From: Pteria penguin
Taxonomy: Eukaryota > Mollusca > Bivalvia > Pterioida > Pteriidae
NCBI GenBank assembly: GCA_035048485.1
Contig: CM068590.1
Location: 3,694,093-3,758,092, forward strand
Reading direction: 5' to 3'
DNA: 64,000 bases
The notes below the pieces were generated by a model that was given only the letters and a program-made list of their open reading frames with translations, made no database searches and had not been told where the DNA came from. Shown piece by piece: positions 23,434 to 34,111 of this stretch. Both the position numbers and the translations under genes were made by a program. Numbering within the stretch: the first letter of the stretch is position 1; the number at the start of each line of letters is the position of its first letter.

Positions 23434-26404
23434 AGAGACATTTGTAGAGTAGATGCATTTTACCCTGTGCCATTTTTTGTAGAGTATCTACTGTAGATAT
23501 ACCATTACCCTGTGTCAGCTTTTGTAGATTATCTACGGTAGATGTACCATTACCCTGTGTCAGCTTTTGTAGAGTATCTACGGTAGATGTACCATTACCC
23601 TGTGTCAGCTGTTGTAGAGTATCTACGGTAGATGTACCATTACCCTGTGTTAGCTTTTGTAGAGTATCTACTGTAGATGTACCATTACCCTGTGTCAGCT
23701 TTTGTAGAGTATCTACTGTAGATGTACCATTACCCTGTGTCAGCTGTTGTAGAGTATCTACGGTAGATGTACCATTACCCTGTGTCAGCTTTTGTAGAGT
23801 ATCTACTGTAGATGTACCATTACCCTGTGTTAGCTGTTGTAGAGTATCTACTGTAGATGTACCATTACCCTGTGTCAGCTGTTGTAGAGTATCTACGGTA
23901 GATGTACCATTACCCTGTGTTAGCTGTTGTAGAGTATCTACTGTAGATGTACCATTACCCTGTGTCAGCTGTTGTAGAGTATCTACGGTAGATGTACCAT
24001 TACCCTGTGTCAGCTGTTGTAGAGTATCTACGGTAGATGTACCATTACCCTGTGTCAGCTGTTGTAGAGTATCTACTGTAGATGTACCATTACCCTGTGT
24101 CAGCCTTTGTAGAGTATCTACGGTAGATGTACCATTACCCTGTGTCAGCTTTTGTAGAGTATATACGGTAGATGTACCATTACCCTGTGTCAGCCTTTGT
24201 AGAGAATCTACGGTAGATGTACCATTACCCCGTGTCAGTTTTTGTAGAGTATCTACGGTAGATGTACCATTACCCTGTGTCAGCTTTTGTAGAGTATCTA
24301 CGGTAGATGTACCATTACCCTGTGTCAGCTGTTGTAGAGTATCTACAGTAGATGTACCATTACCCTGTGTCAGCTGTTGTAGAGTATATACTGTAGATGT
24401 ACCATTACCCTGTGTCAGCTTTTGTAGAGTATCTACGGTAGATGTACCAATACCTTATGTCAGCTTTTGTAGAGTATCTACTGTAGATGTACCATTACCC
24501 CGTGTAAGCTTTTGTAGAGTATCTACGGTAGATGTACCATTACCCCGTGTCAGCTGTTGTAGAGTATCTACGCTAGATGTACCATTACCCTGTGTCAGCT
24601 GTGGTAGAGTATCTACTGTAGATGTACCATTACCCTGTGTCAGCTTTTGAAGAGTATCTACGGTAGATGTACCATTACCCTGTGTCAGCTGTTGTAGAGT
24701 ATCTACTGTAGATGTACCATTACCCTGTGTCAGCTTTTGTAGAGTATATACGGTAGATGTACCATTACCCTGTGTCAGCCTTTGTAGAGTATCTACGGTA
24801 GATGTACCATTACCCCGTGTCAGCTTTTGTAGAGTATCTACTGTAGATGTACCATTACCCTGTGTCAGCTGTTGTAGAGTATCTACTGTAGATGTACCAT
24901 TACCCTGTGTCAGCTGTTGTAGAGTATCTACGGTAGATGTACCATTACCCTGTGTCAGCTTTTGTAGAGTATCTACGGTAGATGTACCATTACCCTGTGT
25001 CAGCTGTTGTAGAGTATCTACGGTAGATGTACCATTACCCTGTGTCAGCTTTTGTAGACTATCTACTGTAGATGTACCATTACCCTGTGTCAGCTGTTGT
25101 AGAGTATCTACGGTAGATGTACCATTACCCTGTGTCAGCTTTTGTAGAGTATGTACGGTAGATGTACGAATACCTTATGTCAGCTTTTGTAGAGAATCTA
25201 CTGTAGATGTACCAGTACCCCGTGTCAGCTTTTGTAGAGTATCTACGGTAGATGTACCATTACCCTGTGTCAGCTTTTGTAGAGTATCTACGGTAGATGT
25301 ACCATTACCCTGTGTCAGCTTTTGTAGAGTATCTACTGTAGATGTACCATTACCCTGTGTCAGCTTTTGTAGAGTATCTACTGTAGATGTACCATTACCC
25401 TGTGTCAGCTGTTGTAGAGTATCTACTGTAGATGTACCATTACCCTGTGTCAGCTGTTGTAGAGTATCTACTGTAGATGTACCATTACCCTGTGTCAGCT
25501 TTTGTAGAGTATCTACGGTAGATATACCATTACCCTGTGTCAGCTGTTGTAGAGTATCTACGGTAGATGTACCATTACCCTGTGTCAGCTTTTGTAGACT
25601 ATCTACTGTAGATGTACCATTACCCTGTGTCAGCTGTTGTAGAGTATCTACGGTAGATGTACCATTACCCTGTGTCAGCTTTTGTAGAGTATCTATTGTA
25701 GATGTACCATTACCCTGTGTCAGCTGTTGTAGAGTATCTACGGTAGATGTACCATTACCCTGTGTCAGTTTATGTAGAGTATCTACTGTAGATATACCAT
25801 TACCCTGTGTCAGATTTTGTAGAGTATCTACGGTAGATGTACCATTACCCTGTGTCAGCTGTTGTAGAGTTTCTACGGTAGATGTACCATTACCCTGTGT
25901 CAGCTTTTGTAGAGTATCTACTGTAGATGTACCATTACCCTGTGTCAGCTGTTGTAGAGTATCTACGGTAGATGTACCATTTCCCTGTGTCAGCTGTTGT
26001 AGAGTATCTACTGTAGATGTACCATTACCCTGTGTCAGCTGTTGTAGAGTATCTACTGTAGATGTACCATTACCCTGTGTCAGCTTTTGTAGAGTATCTA
26101 CGCTAGATATACCATTACCCTGTGTCAGCTTTTGTAGAGTATCTACGGTAGATGTACCATTACCCTGTGTCAGCCTTTGTAGAGTATCTACTGTAGATGT
26201 ACCATTACCCTGTGTCAGCTGTTGTAGAGTATCTACTGTAGATGTACCATTACCCCGTGTCAGCTGTTGTAGAGTATCTACGGTAGATGTACCATTACCC
26301 TGTGTCAGCTTTTGTAGAGTATCTACTGTAGATGTACCATTACCCTGTGTCAGCTTTTGTAGAGTATCTACTGTAGATGTACCATTACCCTGTGTCAGCT
26401 GTTG
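23434..26404 (-). repeat. 45-bp coding minisatellite, about 65 units
   Basis: The unit encodes 15 residues, LTQGNGTSTVDTLQK/Q on the minus strand. By eye the 45-base register holds from about 23461 to 26400: identical words recur every 180 bases without a single insertion or deletion. Units differ by point changes only. About 27 units lie in the open frame that ends at 25175; the rest follow a TAA. A second TAA unit lies near 24455. Variant units recur at fixed multiples (for example 16 units apart), showing higher-order duplication. Confidence 0.95.
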
Positions 26405-27175
26405 TGCTGTTTTGCTAAAGTCCCCAATCAATGTCAGTATCGTTTGATCATCAATATGGCCAGGTGTGTAAATGGGAGGTGAGTGTCGATTGAGGACTGG
26501 AAAAGCTGCCATCTCTTCGCTATCAAGCGTGTGTTCTAATAGAGTGATGTCACTATCTTGAAGAAGTTCTTCTAGTTGTTCTATGTTTTTTGTGAATTCC
26601 TCATATTTGTCATTTATTATTTCTTCTTGTTTTTGAAGTAAGAACTTTTTCTGTTTGCTGGTTTTAAGAAGCTTATTCCGAACTTCTGCCAGGTTCTTGT
26701 CTACAGCGTCATGGATACGAGCGGCATGTGATACTAACTCCCGGTCAATTTTCTCGATGTTGTCTGTATATTCAGTCGTCAGCTGTTTTGCCTCGTGCAG
26801 GAGATTTTTCCACTGTGTCAAGCATTCTTGAAAAGGTCCTTGTAAGTTTTTCCTGACATCGTCTTTCTTTGTACCGATCGCCTGTTCAATGACGTCTATG
26901 TCATGCACTTTGTGGTCTGTTATGGCGCAAACTGCACAGCACGTTTCTCCGCATGTCGTACACCAGTAAATAATATTTTTATTATGTATCACGCACTCTA
27001 TTTTCTTTCTTTCTGAGTAGCGCACAATCTTGTGCTTCTTCTTTCTTTTGCCGTGTTTCTCCTTGCAAGTATTACACAAAGCGTCTTCACAGTTCAGACA
27101 TTGGTATTGTGCTGAGTTTTCACAGAACTCACTGTCACATGATGCAGCTCTCTGGAAAAGGTGATTCTCTGCCAT
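25175..27175 (-). CDS. TRIM-like protein with two B-boxes, coiled coil and a 15-residue repeat tail (666 aa)
   Basis: There is no RING finger; the protein starts directly with two B-box zinc fingers. B-box 1 uses C13, C18, C26, C29, C34, C37, H41 and H48; B-box 2 uses C61, H64, C72, C75, C80, C83, H88 and H91. A coiled coil follows at about residues 105-230, then a hinge (PPIYTPGHIDDQTILTLIGD). From about residue 258 on, the protein is some 27 copies of a 15-residue unit, ending at a TAA inside the array. The start ATG (27175) lies ten bases after an acceptor (CAATTTTACAG) shared with the paralogue. In the family, B-box/coiled-coil proteins form dimers, and the NHL part binds RNA or protein partners; here the NHL-like part is cut off. 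The Thr/Ser-rich repeat could be extended and glycosylated or merely tolerated. Whether the protein is made is unknown. Confidence 0.75.
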   Translation of the reverse strand: MAENHLFQRAASCDSEFCENSAQYQCLNCEDALCNTCKEKHGKRKKKHKIVRYSERKKIECVIHNKNIIYWCTTCGETCCAVCAITDHKVHDIDVIEQAIGTKKDDVRKNLQGPFQECLTQWKNLLHEAKQLTTEYTDNIEKIDRELVSHAARIHDAVDKNLAEVRNKLLKTSKQKKFLLQKQEEIINDKYEEFTKNIEQLEELLQDSDITLLEHTLDSEEMAAFPVLNRHSPPIYTPGHIDDQTILTLIGDFSKTAQQLTQGNGTSTVDTLQKLTQGNGTSTVDTLQKLTQGNGTSTVDTLQQLTRGNGTSTVDTLQQLTQGNGTSTVDTLQRLTQGNGTSTVDTLQKLTQGNGISSVDTLQKLTQGNGTSTVDTLQQLTQGNGTSTVDTLQQLTQGNGTSTVDTLQQLTQGNGTSTVDTLQKLTQGNGTSTVETLQQLTQGNGTSTVDTLQNLTQGNGISTVDTLHKLTQGNGTSTVDTLQQLTQGNGTSTIDTLQKLTQGNGTSTVDTLQQLTQGNGTSTVDSLQKLTQGNGTSTVDTLQQLTQGNGISTVDTLQKLTQGNGTSTVDTLQQLTQGNGTSTVDTLQQLTQGNGTSTVDTLQKLTQGNGTSTVDTLQKLTQGNGTSTVDTLQKLTQGNGTSTVDTLQKLTRGTGTSTVDSLQKLT

Positions 27176-27185
27176 TTTTCGTTAG

Positions 27186-27841
27186 CTGTAAAATTGAAAT
27201 TAAAATAACACAGTTACAAGCAATATCTGAGCAGAAAGTAGAGAAAGCAGAGTGTAGAGCTTTACACAAAATGTGAGTGTGGATGTCAGAAATGGGGTCC
27301 ATACTTTTCGAAATAATTTTTATTACTATGCATTAATTGTAATTATAATTAATCATAAGAAGTTGCCATCTTTTCCTTTTTAGTACCATGTCTGACATTT
27401 ATATCTGAAATTTAAAGATTTGCTGTGATTTGTTTTATTTGTTTTCTTTTAGAATAAATTTGAATATTAAAATTACAAATAGTCATGATATGTGAATTTT
27501 TATTTTTATCATTATATTATTATTATAATTATTTAAAGGTTTAATTATTTAACCGGGCTAGTAAATCCAAGAAAGATTGGTCTGTAACTCTATTTTTTTT
27601 TTTCTTAATACAGCTGATTAACACATACAGAGTAGCTAGTACCATCATTTTTCAGTATAGTCTGGTTACCATGTCTATACCACTACAATGCTACAAAGAC
27701 TTAAATTTAATTGAAATGACCAATTCAGAAACGAGAAAGGGGGATTCACCTTTCTTTTCCATGGTCTTAGACAGAATAGATAAAATCAACATAAAATTAC
27801 CTGGATTTTATGATAGTCAAATATCAAATAGAGTAATTTAC
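27186..27841 (-). other. 5' UTR intron of the expanded TRIM-like gene
   Basis: The intron is bounded by CACATAG|GTAAATTA (donor, first base 27841) and CAATTTTACAG|CTAAC (acceptor, last base 27186). Both borders are conserved at the paralogue (49751 and 48822), while the inside is diverged. Confidence 0.6.
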
Positions 27842-27970
27842 CTATGTGTGTAGTCGTGAAAACATTCTCCTACATTCGCATCTTGTGTTGTTCCCTCGAC
27901 ATTAATACTTCCTTATTGCTCGATGTTATCTTGTCACGTGTTCGATTACAGAAGGTCAGTCATATGAGAT
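27842..27970 (-). promoter_or_regulatory. Non-coding first exon and promoter-proximal region of the TRIM-like gene
   Basis: The block is conserved with 49752-49890 in paralogue B: TTAATACTTCCTT.TTGCTCGATGTT, CTTGTCAC.TG, TTACAGA and GGTCATATG. It ends in a donor at 27842/27841. No ATG with a long frame is present, so it is probably a 5' UTR exon with the adjoining core promoter. The exact start site cannot be seen. Confidence 0.5.
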
Positions 27971-28767
27971 ATCAAAAGTTCACTTCAAAATACAGGATAT
28001 AGGATGATGTAAAGGGCAGACCCTTCAATTTCGAAAAATAAACAGCTTAATTGTCCCACCTTGGAAGAAGGGTTGGATGCCCCACCTAAAAATGTGTTAA
28101 AGAAATACCTGCATAGAATTCTATACAAAGCAATTTCCTTGTTGATTTTTAATTGTGACTGTATGTCTAATAACATTTCTCAGCAAATCAGAACAAAAGA
28201 AAAAAAATAATAAAATATAATAAATAAATAAAAATAATAATATATGTTCCTCTCTCCGACTATGATGATTTGCACCATTATCGACATCAAAATATAAAAT
28301 TTATACGATGTACGGTATGAAAGATACAGCCCAGACACAACATCATCATAAAAGTTAAAAGTGACATTGACATGGGTCACATGAAATTGAACAATACCAA
28401 TGATCTTCGATTGAAGACGCCGCGGGAGCACCTTATTCCGCCAAAGGGCCGACAGATATTACACAGGCTTGTGAAAAAAGGTAAAATTTTCTTCTTCAAT
28501 TCATAATGAAACGTAAGATCGAATGAGGTCATGTTGTAATATCCCTTCCCTCCCAGGGGCAGACAACTATTCCATAGAACCGTAATATGAAAGAAAAGAA
28601 AGAAAGTGGTAAAAATTCTAAGAAAATTTTAGTGTCTTTTCTTGTGAATACGAAGCACTTGCAAGAATCACAATTTGGCATACCTCTCTCTTATAACACA
28701 TAATATTAAATGCTTTCATTTGGGTAGAACAGTTATAATATTTGACCTTGCCTAACTTCCAATATCT
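27971..28767. other. Upstream non-coding stretch in duplication copy A
   Basis: It contains an A/T-rich tract (28195-28245) and a GGGGCAGAC word that recurs at 28010, 28556 and 49970. Nothing coding is supported. Confidence 0.3.
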
Positions 28768-29205
28768 ATGACAGTCATATATAGATTTCTCAAACAGAGA
28801 ATGGCTTATTTAGACCCTATTTGTGCAGGAGATACATTTTCATATACATGTACAATATATCATTTGGAGCCGGGTAGTCAAATTGTTATTGCAAGGACAG
28901 AGCACGGTTTACATATGTTGATGTCGCCTTATATATTTTTGATAGCAACATATCATTCTATAAACTTTTCGTGTGTAATTTTTATGACCTCTCTGCTTGA
29001 GAAGCCTGTTGGTTCTTGTTCTCTATATGGAGGGTTATTTATGAATTTTTAAATGTGTGCCCTTAGATTGTGCTGCTTTTAAGGTGAGTGAGAAGGTGGG
29101 TGCCCGTAAACCTGTTAACCACACCAAATGAGTGACGTTTGTCACTTTAATTCACCGTCCTAAGTCGGAATCGTAACCGCAGCACAATCTGGTACTTTTG
29201 GTAAT
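28768..29205 (+). mobile_element. Retroelement 3' end: C-terminal coding relic and tail
   Basis: The open frame ending at 29052 carries the C-terminus of a retroelement polyprotein (RTEHGLHMLMSPYIF ... VIFMTSLLEKP ... CSLYGGLFMNF). This matches the minus-strand end at 38841-39000 (RARFIMLMS ... IFMTSHYAIP ... CSLHGGLFINF). After the stop comes the family tail: GGTGAGTG, GTAAACC.GTTAACCACACC and CCGTCCTAAGTCGG. It lies within segmental copy A only, so it inserted after the duplication or was lost from B. Confidence 0.65.
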
Positions 29206-29734
29206 TTTCTTGTAGACATTCAGCTTTGTCAGATGTTTTCAGTTTTCTTTTGCATTGAACGACGACTCTGGTGTTTTGTGCCTTTATCTTTTTTCTTTTC
29301 TTTTTCTTTCTTTCTTTGTTTTTGTTTTTTTTTTATTATTTGAAATATATTTCTATTGTTTTTATGTGCGAATATGTGTAAGTGCGATTGCGTGTGAGGA
29401 TATGTGTGTGTGTAAAATACCAGTAGTAAGAAATTAACATCTGTTTCCGGGTCTATAGAAAGGAAGACCATGTATCTAACAATGAATATACAAGCTAGTA
29501 AAAATCATAGTGTTTATTTTTATTTACGATATCGATTTAGCTCATTTAGAAATTTTAGAAATATTATCTAATGATACTCTGTTAATCCAAATTCTCATCT
29601 TGCCTTGTCAACTCTCCTCCATGTGATGACCACATTAATGATAAAAGATAATGTGGGAAGGGTATAAAGGTAAAGTAGGTGTTGGTAGCGACGAAGAGAG
29701 GGCATGTACGCACGTGCTTACACACGCGATTGTT

Positions 29735-29960
29735 TCGACTTTGTACTCAACCGACTTATCACACTGATAGTAAGAGATAATGGTACTTTCACTTGTTGAT
29801 GGCAATGGATGCCCCGAACTTTGTAACCACATAAAGGGTCTCAGCAGAACTTGCATGGGGGACTGGAACAGTCCTCTTATAGTTATATTCACCATTGTGA
29901 AGTAACAGTGATTTTAAATAATAGTCAATGATAATGAAAGGAACACGCCCCTCTTGCATT
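29735..29960. promoter_or_regulatory. Upstream block conserved between segmental copies
   Basis: It is highly similar to 51800-52055 (GGGTCTCAGCAGA.CTTG, GGGGGACTG, CACCATTGTG.AGT). A minus-strand frame MVNITIRGLFQSPMQVLLRP resembles MVHVTIGGLLQSPVQALLRP in copy B, but a 2-bp indel just downstream breaks the shared frame, so coding is doubtful. It may be regulatory or simply shared by descent. Confidence 0.4.
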
Positions 29961-31874
29961 GTATGGAATCTTCATCGACATATATATGGTGCAACGACTG
30001 CATAATTATTACCAAGCATGAATTCATGACTGTACAAAAAAGGGAGAAGGTGTTTTATTGATAATTAGCGCAGCCATCTAGAGAACTGTTCTACATGTAT
30101 TTAAATTTGATACGACCCCTGCTGTATAATTAATTATGAAATGACATCTGATCATTATAAATAATTTTAAATGTGTTGCGTTCCCCTTATCCCATCTGTT
30201 TCAAGGGATGTTACACATACTGATAGTCAGGTGACAGGTAGTTTTATGTTTTGATTCAGCAGTCGATTAGATCTTTTTTGCGATGCAATCTTTTGAAAAT
30301 GATGAAATATATTATTAATTCGATATAGTTCATGTAAAGAGTATGAATTTTTTTTATAAATTGCCTAAGTTGAGTGTCTAACATTGGTGATGATGGTTCA
30401 TGTCGATATTAATCTGCCATTTGCACGAATTTCCTGCCGCAAAATACGATTATCATACCACGTCTACTTTGAGATATAAATCTTGACCGTTATTTTTCGA
30501 ATTTTATAAACTCCTTGAACCTGAATTTGAGGGAAATCTGGGATATCGCTGGCTGTTATAGTAAAGGATATCCCAGTAACTCTGATTGTAATGAATTTTT
30601 CAGCAAATCTACCAACACAGTCGATTTTGGAATTCCGAATTCATATCACTTGCAGATCACTTGAAAATCACTGGCAAATATATGTTATGTTTCTTTGATT
30701 TAAATAAATCAATTGTCATCTACTACCATTTTCGTTGCAGTACTAGGTTGTCCCTCAAAATCAATGTGCGTATGACATGACGTTATAATAAATTCAACGA
30801 CGGGAAATAGATAAATGAAGACGATAACAAACTCATACATTTTGAACTTTGGCAATTTATATTTAGATAAAAGTGAGTATTTGTATATATGCTTTGGTGC
30901 AAAATGTGAATTATTATTCACGATTCCATCAACTGCTCTTTGTTATATCACAGAGTTAAATGCTATTGCCGATATCCACTTGTCACTTTAGAATCAAACT
31001 GTACTGATAGACTGGGAAAATCATCGGAAATGCTAAAATTAGAATACATATAATACGAAATATAGAGTAAAAGGAATCGGTACGAAAGAACAAATGGTAA
31101 AAATAAATTGTATTTAGTGCCATTGACTTGGAAAGAAGGAGATATGTTAGGGGAGGGTGGCTGGGGTTTCTCGGAGTGGGGAGGTTTTTAAACTTGCCAC
31201 TTTCTCAGAGATTGTTTTCATTATTACACATTTGATTTGTAGCAGGCAGGAAATAAAATTGTCAAACCAGTGTCTTGTCAGAGGTGGGATCAGCTGCCAA
31301 GGAGGAGTGGGATCAGCTGCCACGAAGGAGTGAACATACCCTGCCAAGCGGTTTCATATTAAGTGCACACGCTACATCAGATAATTGAAACATTTCTGTA
31401 GTGAAGTCTGTAATACGGCTGAGTTTGTAACTTTCCTTTCTTCATGAGCAATAGTGACTTCGTCTTTATGTGAGGTGGACTGTACAAGTTTTTAAGAAAG
31501 TGAAAAGGAAGACACCAATACATTTCGTGGTCAAATGTCAATGTCATAATTGACAGTATTATTTAGCATATATGTTGCATTTAAAGTTTATTTCGTAACG
31601 TTACCGGATGCCCAGTAAAAATAGGAAAACAAAATTATGAAATAAAAAGTTCAGGATAGGTTTTCCAAAATCCAATGGAAAAAATGACAACAAATTCTAT
31701 ACTATAGTTCACTTGCAAAAGGTAACCATTACGAAAATCGGCTCATAACTGCAATAATTCTCATTTAGTTATTTACAGAAACGTGGGAATGTGGACTTAG
31801 GCAGTAGAAATGGCAGAAATCATGTGCTTAAAATTAGGCCGAAGAGATCATAGCGAGATGGCTGTCAGAAATTG
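29961..31874. other. Non-coding stretch including the distal end of segmental copy A
   Basis: 30190-30620 matches 52395-52820 (CATACTGATAGTCAGGTGAC, GCCATTTGCACGAATTTCCT, AGGATATCCCAGTAACT). Beyond 30640 similarity ends. No gene is supported; a small GC-richer direct repeat (GGGATCAGCTGCCA twice) lies at 31286-31324. Confidence 0.4.
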
Positions 31875-31959
31875 CTAGAAGGAGGATGGGGTTAAACACC
31901 AAAGGAATTTTGGGATTATTTTTACGATGTGTGAACGAAAGAGAAAATGAAAATACCAC

Positions 31960-32138
31960 TCAGAGATAGTCGCGCTGGATATGAGTGGAATTAAAGTCCC
32001 TCTCCGTATGTGGAACGAATAGCCAATCAATAATTTCTTGTTCCTCTGGAATGATTTCAGTGTATGTAATACCTGGGCGTTGGTTGTAACTGTTATTACT
32101 GTGCTATCAAACGGGTATATACCACTAGCTCTGAACAT
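31960..32138 (-). pseudogene. Possible pogo/Jerky-type transposase C-terminal scrap
   Basis: The minus strand begins MFRASGIYPFDSTVI, a motif like the FRxxGIYPFN region near the C-terminus of pogo/Jerky-type DDE proteins. After a frame change it continues as IIPEEQEIIDWLFVPHTERD to a stop. The piece is too short for certainty. Confidence 0.35.
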
Positions 32139-32509
32139 TTTGATAACAGATGCTTATTCAATTTACAGTTTTGAAAGGAATAACAAAGAATACATTTTGG
32201 TTCGTTTGTATTAGTGAGAATGAATTAATTTCATACGTGTTTTTGAAATTGAAATCTGATTTACATATCGCCTTCTCTATATCTCTCTTGGAAACACTCT
32301 TGAATTCAGTTTCTTTTTTTTCATTTTCCTCAAAATAATTTATACACAGATATTTAAAAATCAAATACATATCTAATATATAAATATCATCCAAATACCT
32401 CCAAAGGCAATGCGTTTATTTAAACATGAAGCAATATATCCGAATCGAAACATTTATATGTCTTCTGTTTTCTCTTTCAATCATTGCTTTCTAAACATGT
32501 TTGTAGTTT

Positions 32510-32800
32510 AACTAAGCAGAGCACAATTACTCCATGTTGATGTCGCTGTCCATATTTTAAATATCATAATCTTACTCTACATTACTATTAGTGTTTAAAT
32601 ATTTCATGACCTGTCAACCTGATATACTCGTTGATTCCTTTTCTCTATATGTTTATTTTCAAATCTTTAAATGGGTCTTTATGACTATCCAGCATTTGTG
32701 ATAAGTGGGAATGTGGGCCCATACACCGGTTAACCACACCAATTCAGTACCAAATTTTATTGTACATCTCCTTGCTGATTTTTTCCCTACAGCTAAGTCA
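32510..32800 (+). mobile_element. Retroelement 3' tail, diverged copy
   Basis: It shares with 28880-29140 the order AGCAGAGCAC, CATGTTGATGTCGC, TTCTCTATATG and GTGGGCCCATACACCGGTTAACC. The coding frame is gone. Confidence 0.55.
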
Positions 32801-33472
32801 GATATCTTTTACATTACCTTTTATTCACATAATATACCAGTATTGCATCATTGCATTCATACAATTGACTTTCTCCAATTTATGATGATGTAATTGGCAA
32901 AACGGGGAAACGAAGCATAACAGTGCAGATTTGCATTATATTTCTGTAATGTGAATCCCGCCTCCCCTCTAAACAATAATAATAACGTCAAACAGAAAAT
33001 TAAGGCAAATGTATATGGAAAAATGTATGTCTTTTTTTGGTTATTACATAAAATTAAGCCTAGTTGATATTCTAAAGAAACAGATCCTAAAAGATTTTCT
33101 TTATCCTCCTTGTGTCAATGGTGATTACACAGAAGCAAAAGTAACAGGGATCTTTATACAAAGTTTTGCACAATGGCCATCAGTGTTTTTACTTCCTTGC
33201 AATTATTCAGTGACGACTTGAGTTAGGGAAAACGGACAAAAAGGTGAAAAAGTCTACAATTGTTTAATGGCCTTAATTCAATTTCAACTACATTTTTCAT
33301 GTATTCAAGAAATAATTATTAAATGGAAAACTTATTATAAAAACGATAAAAAAAATCATAATAATAATTAAAAACAAAACAAAACAAAACAACAACGACC
33401 AAAAAAATGAATAATTAAATAAAAAAAGAAATAATACTTTGCTTAAAATTCATGATTATATATATGATATAC
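32801..33472. other. Non-coding stretch
   Basis: AT-rich, with an A-rich run at 33345-33430. A 70-codon plus-strand frame at 33009-33221 is unrecognised. Confidence 0.3.
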
Positions 33473-33534
33473 ATACACACACACACACATACACACACAT
33501 ATATATACACACACACACATATATATACACACAC

Positions 33535-33606
<72 letters not shown>
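33473..33606. repeat. Compound CA/TA/TG microsatellite
   Basis: Blocks of CA, then TA, then TG repeats run for about 134 bases. Reading frames across it are artefacts. Confidence 0.95.
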
Positions 33607-34111
33607 CATACAACATCTAATAGAAGATTTAAAAGTAAAACATGGAACATTCTTGTAGCAAAAACTATATATAATAGGAACGAGACAGTATTATATAGGA
33701 AAATAATACAAATCATAAAGTTTCAACATAAATTTATAATAATTAAAATATAAATAAGAATACAGTAGTAAAATTACACATTGAAATGAATGACGAAAAC
33801 ACAATAGTAGAAACTCCTGTGGGAAAACAATCACAGATTTAATTATACTGACACACATATAAAATGTTATCCCAACTTCGCCGTTCACAACAATCATTAA
33901 GGTTACGTCATCGAAGGTATTCTTTTAAAAGCATCCTAATATTTTTTACAAAATAACATCAATGTATGTTATGGTCCCATTTATCATAGTTCATCACAAT
34001 TGACTAAAGAATCTCCACCTTCAAAGACGGGGACTTTGAGGAAAATTCAAAGAAGGATTTCTTCCAAAAGTGTTTCATTCATCCATTAATGTTTACCGGT
34101 AATTGAATTCT

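Larger units (their letters stand above)
22590..30640. repeat. Segmental duplication, copy A
   Basis: This block and 47020-52830 are collinear and in the same orientation. Shared parts are the 3' flank, the whole TRIM-like gene, its intron borders and non-coding first exon, and upstream blocks at 29735-29960 (partner 51800-52055) and 30190-30620 (partner 52395-52820). The copies differ in length because A has the 45-bp array and B has a 53-bp minisatellite plus intron insertions. Confidence 0.8.

Noticed and set aside
23434..26404. Repeat arrays that at first sight resemble CRISPR
   Set aside because: Units are contiguous with no unique spacers, the genome is eukaryotic, and the unit encodes protein in the TRIM-like frame.
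23434..26404. Second open frame through the array on the plus strand (repeating CRVSTVDVPLPCVSF)
   Set aside because: It has no start codon and is broken by TGA near 24650; it is a by-product of the unit sequence.
29635..29895. 86-codon minus-strand frame partly shared with segmental copy B
   Set aside because: A 2-bp indel in copy B breaks the frame, so shared descent explains the similarity better than coding.
33415..33658. His/Thr and Tyr/Ile frames
   Set aside because: Translation of the compound microsatellite.
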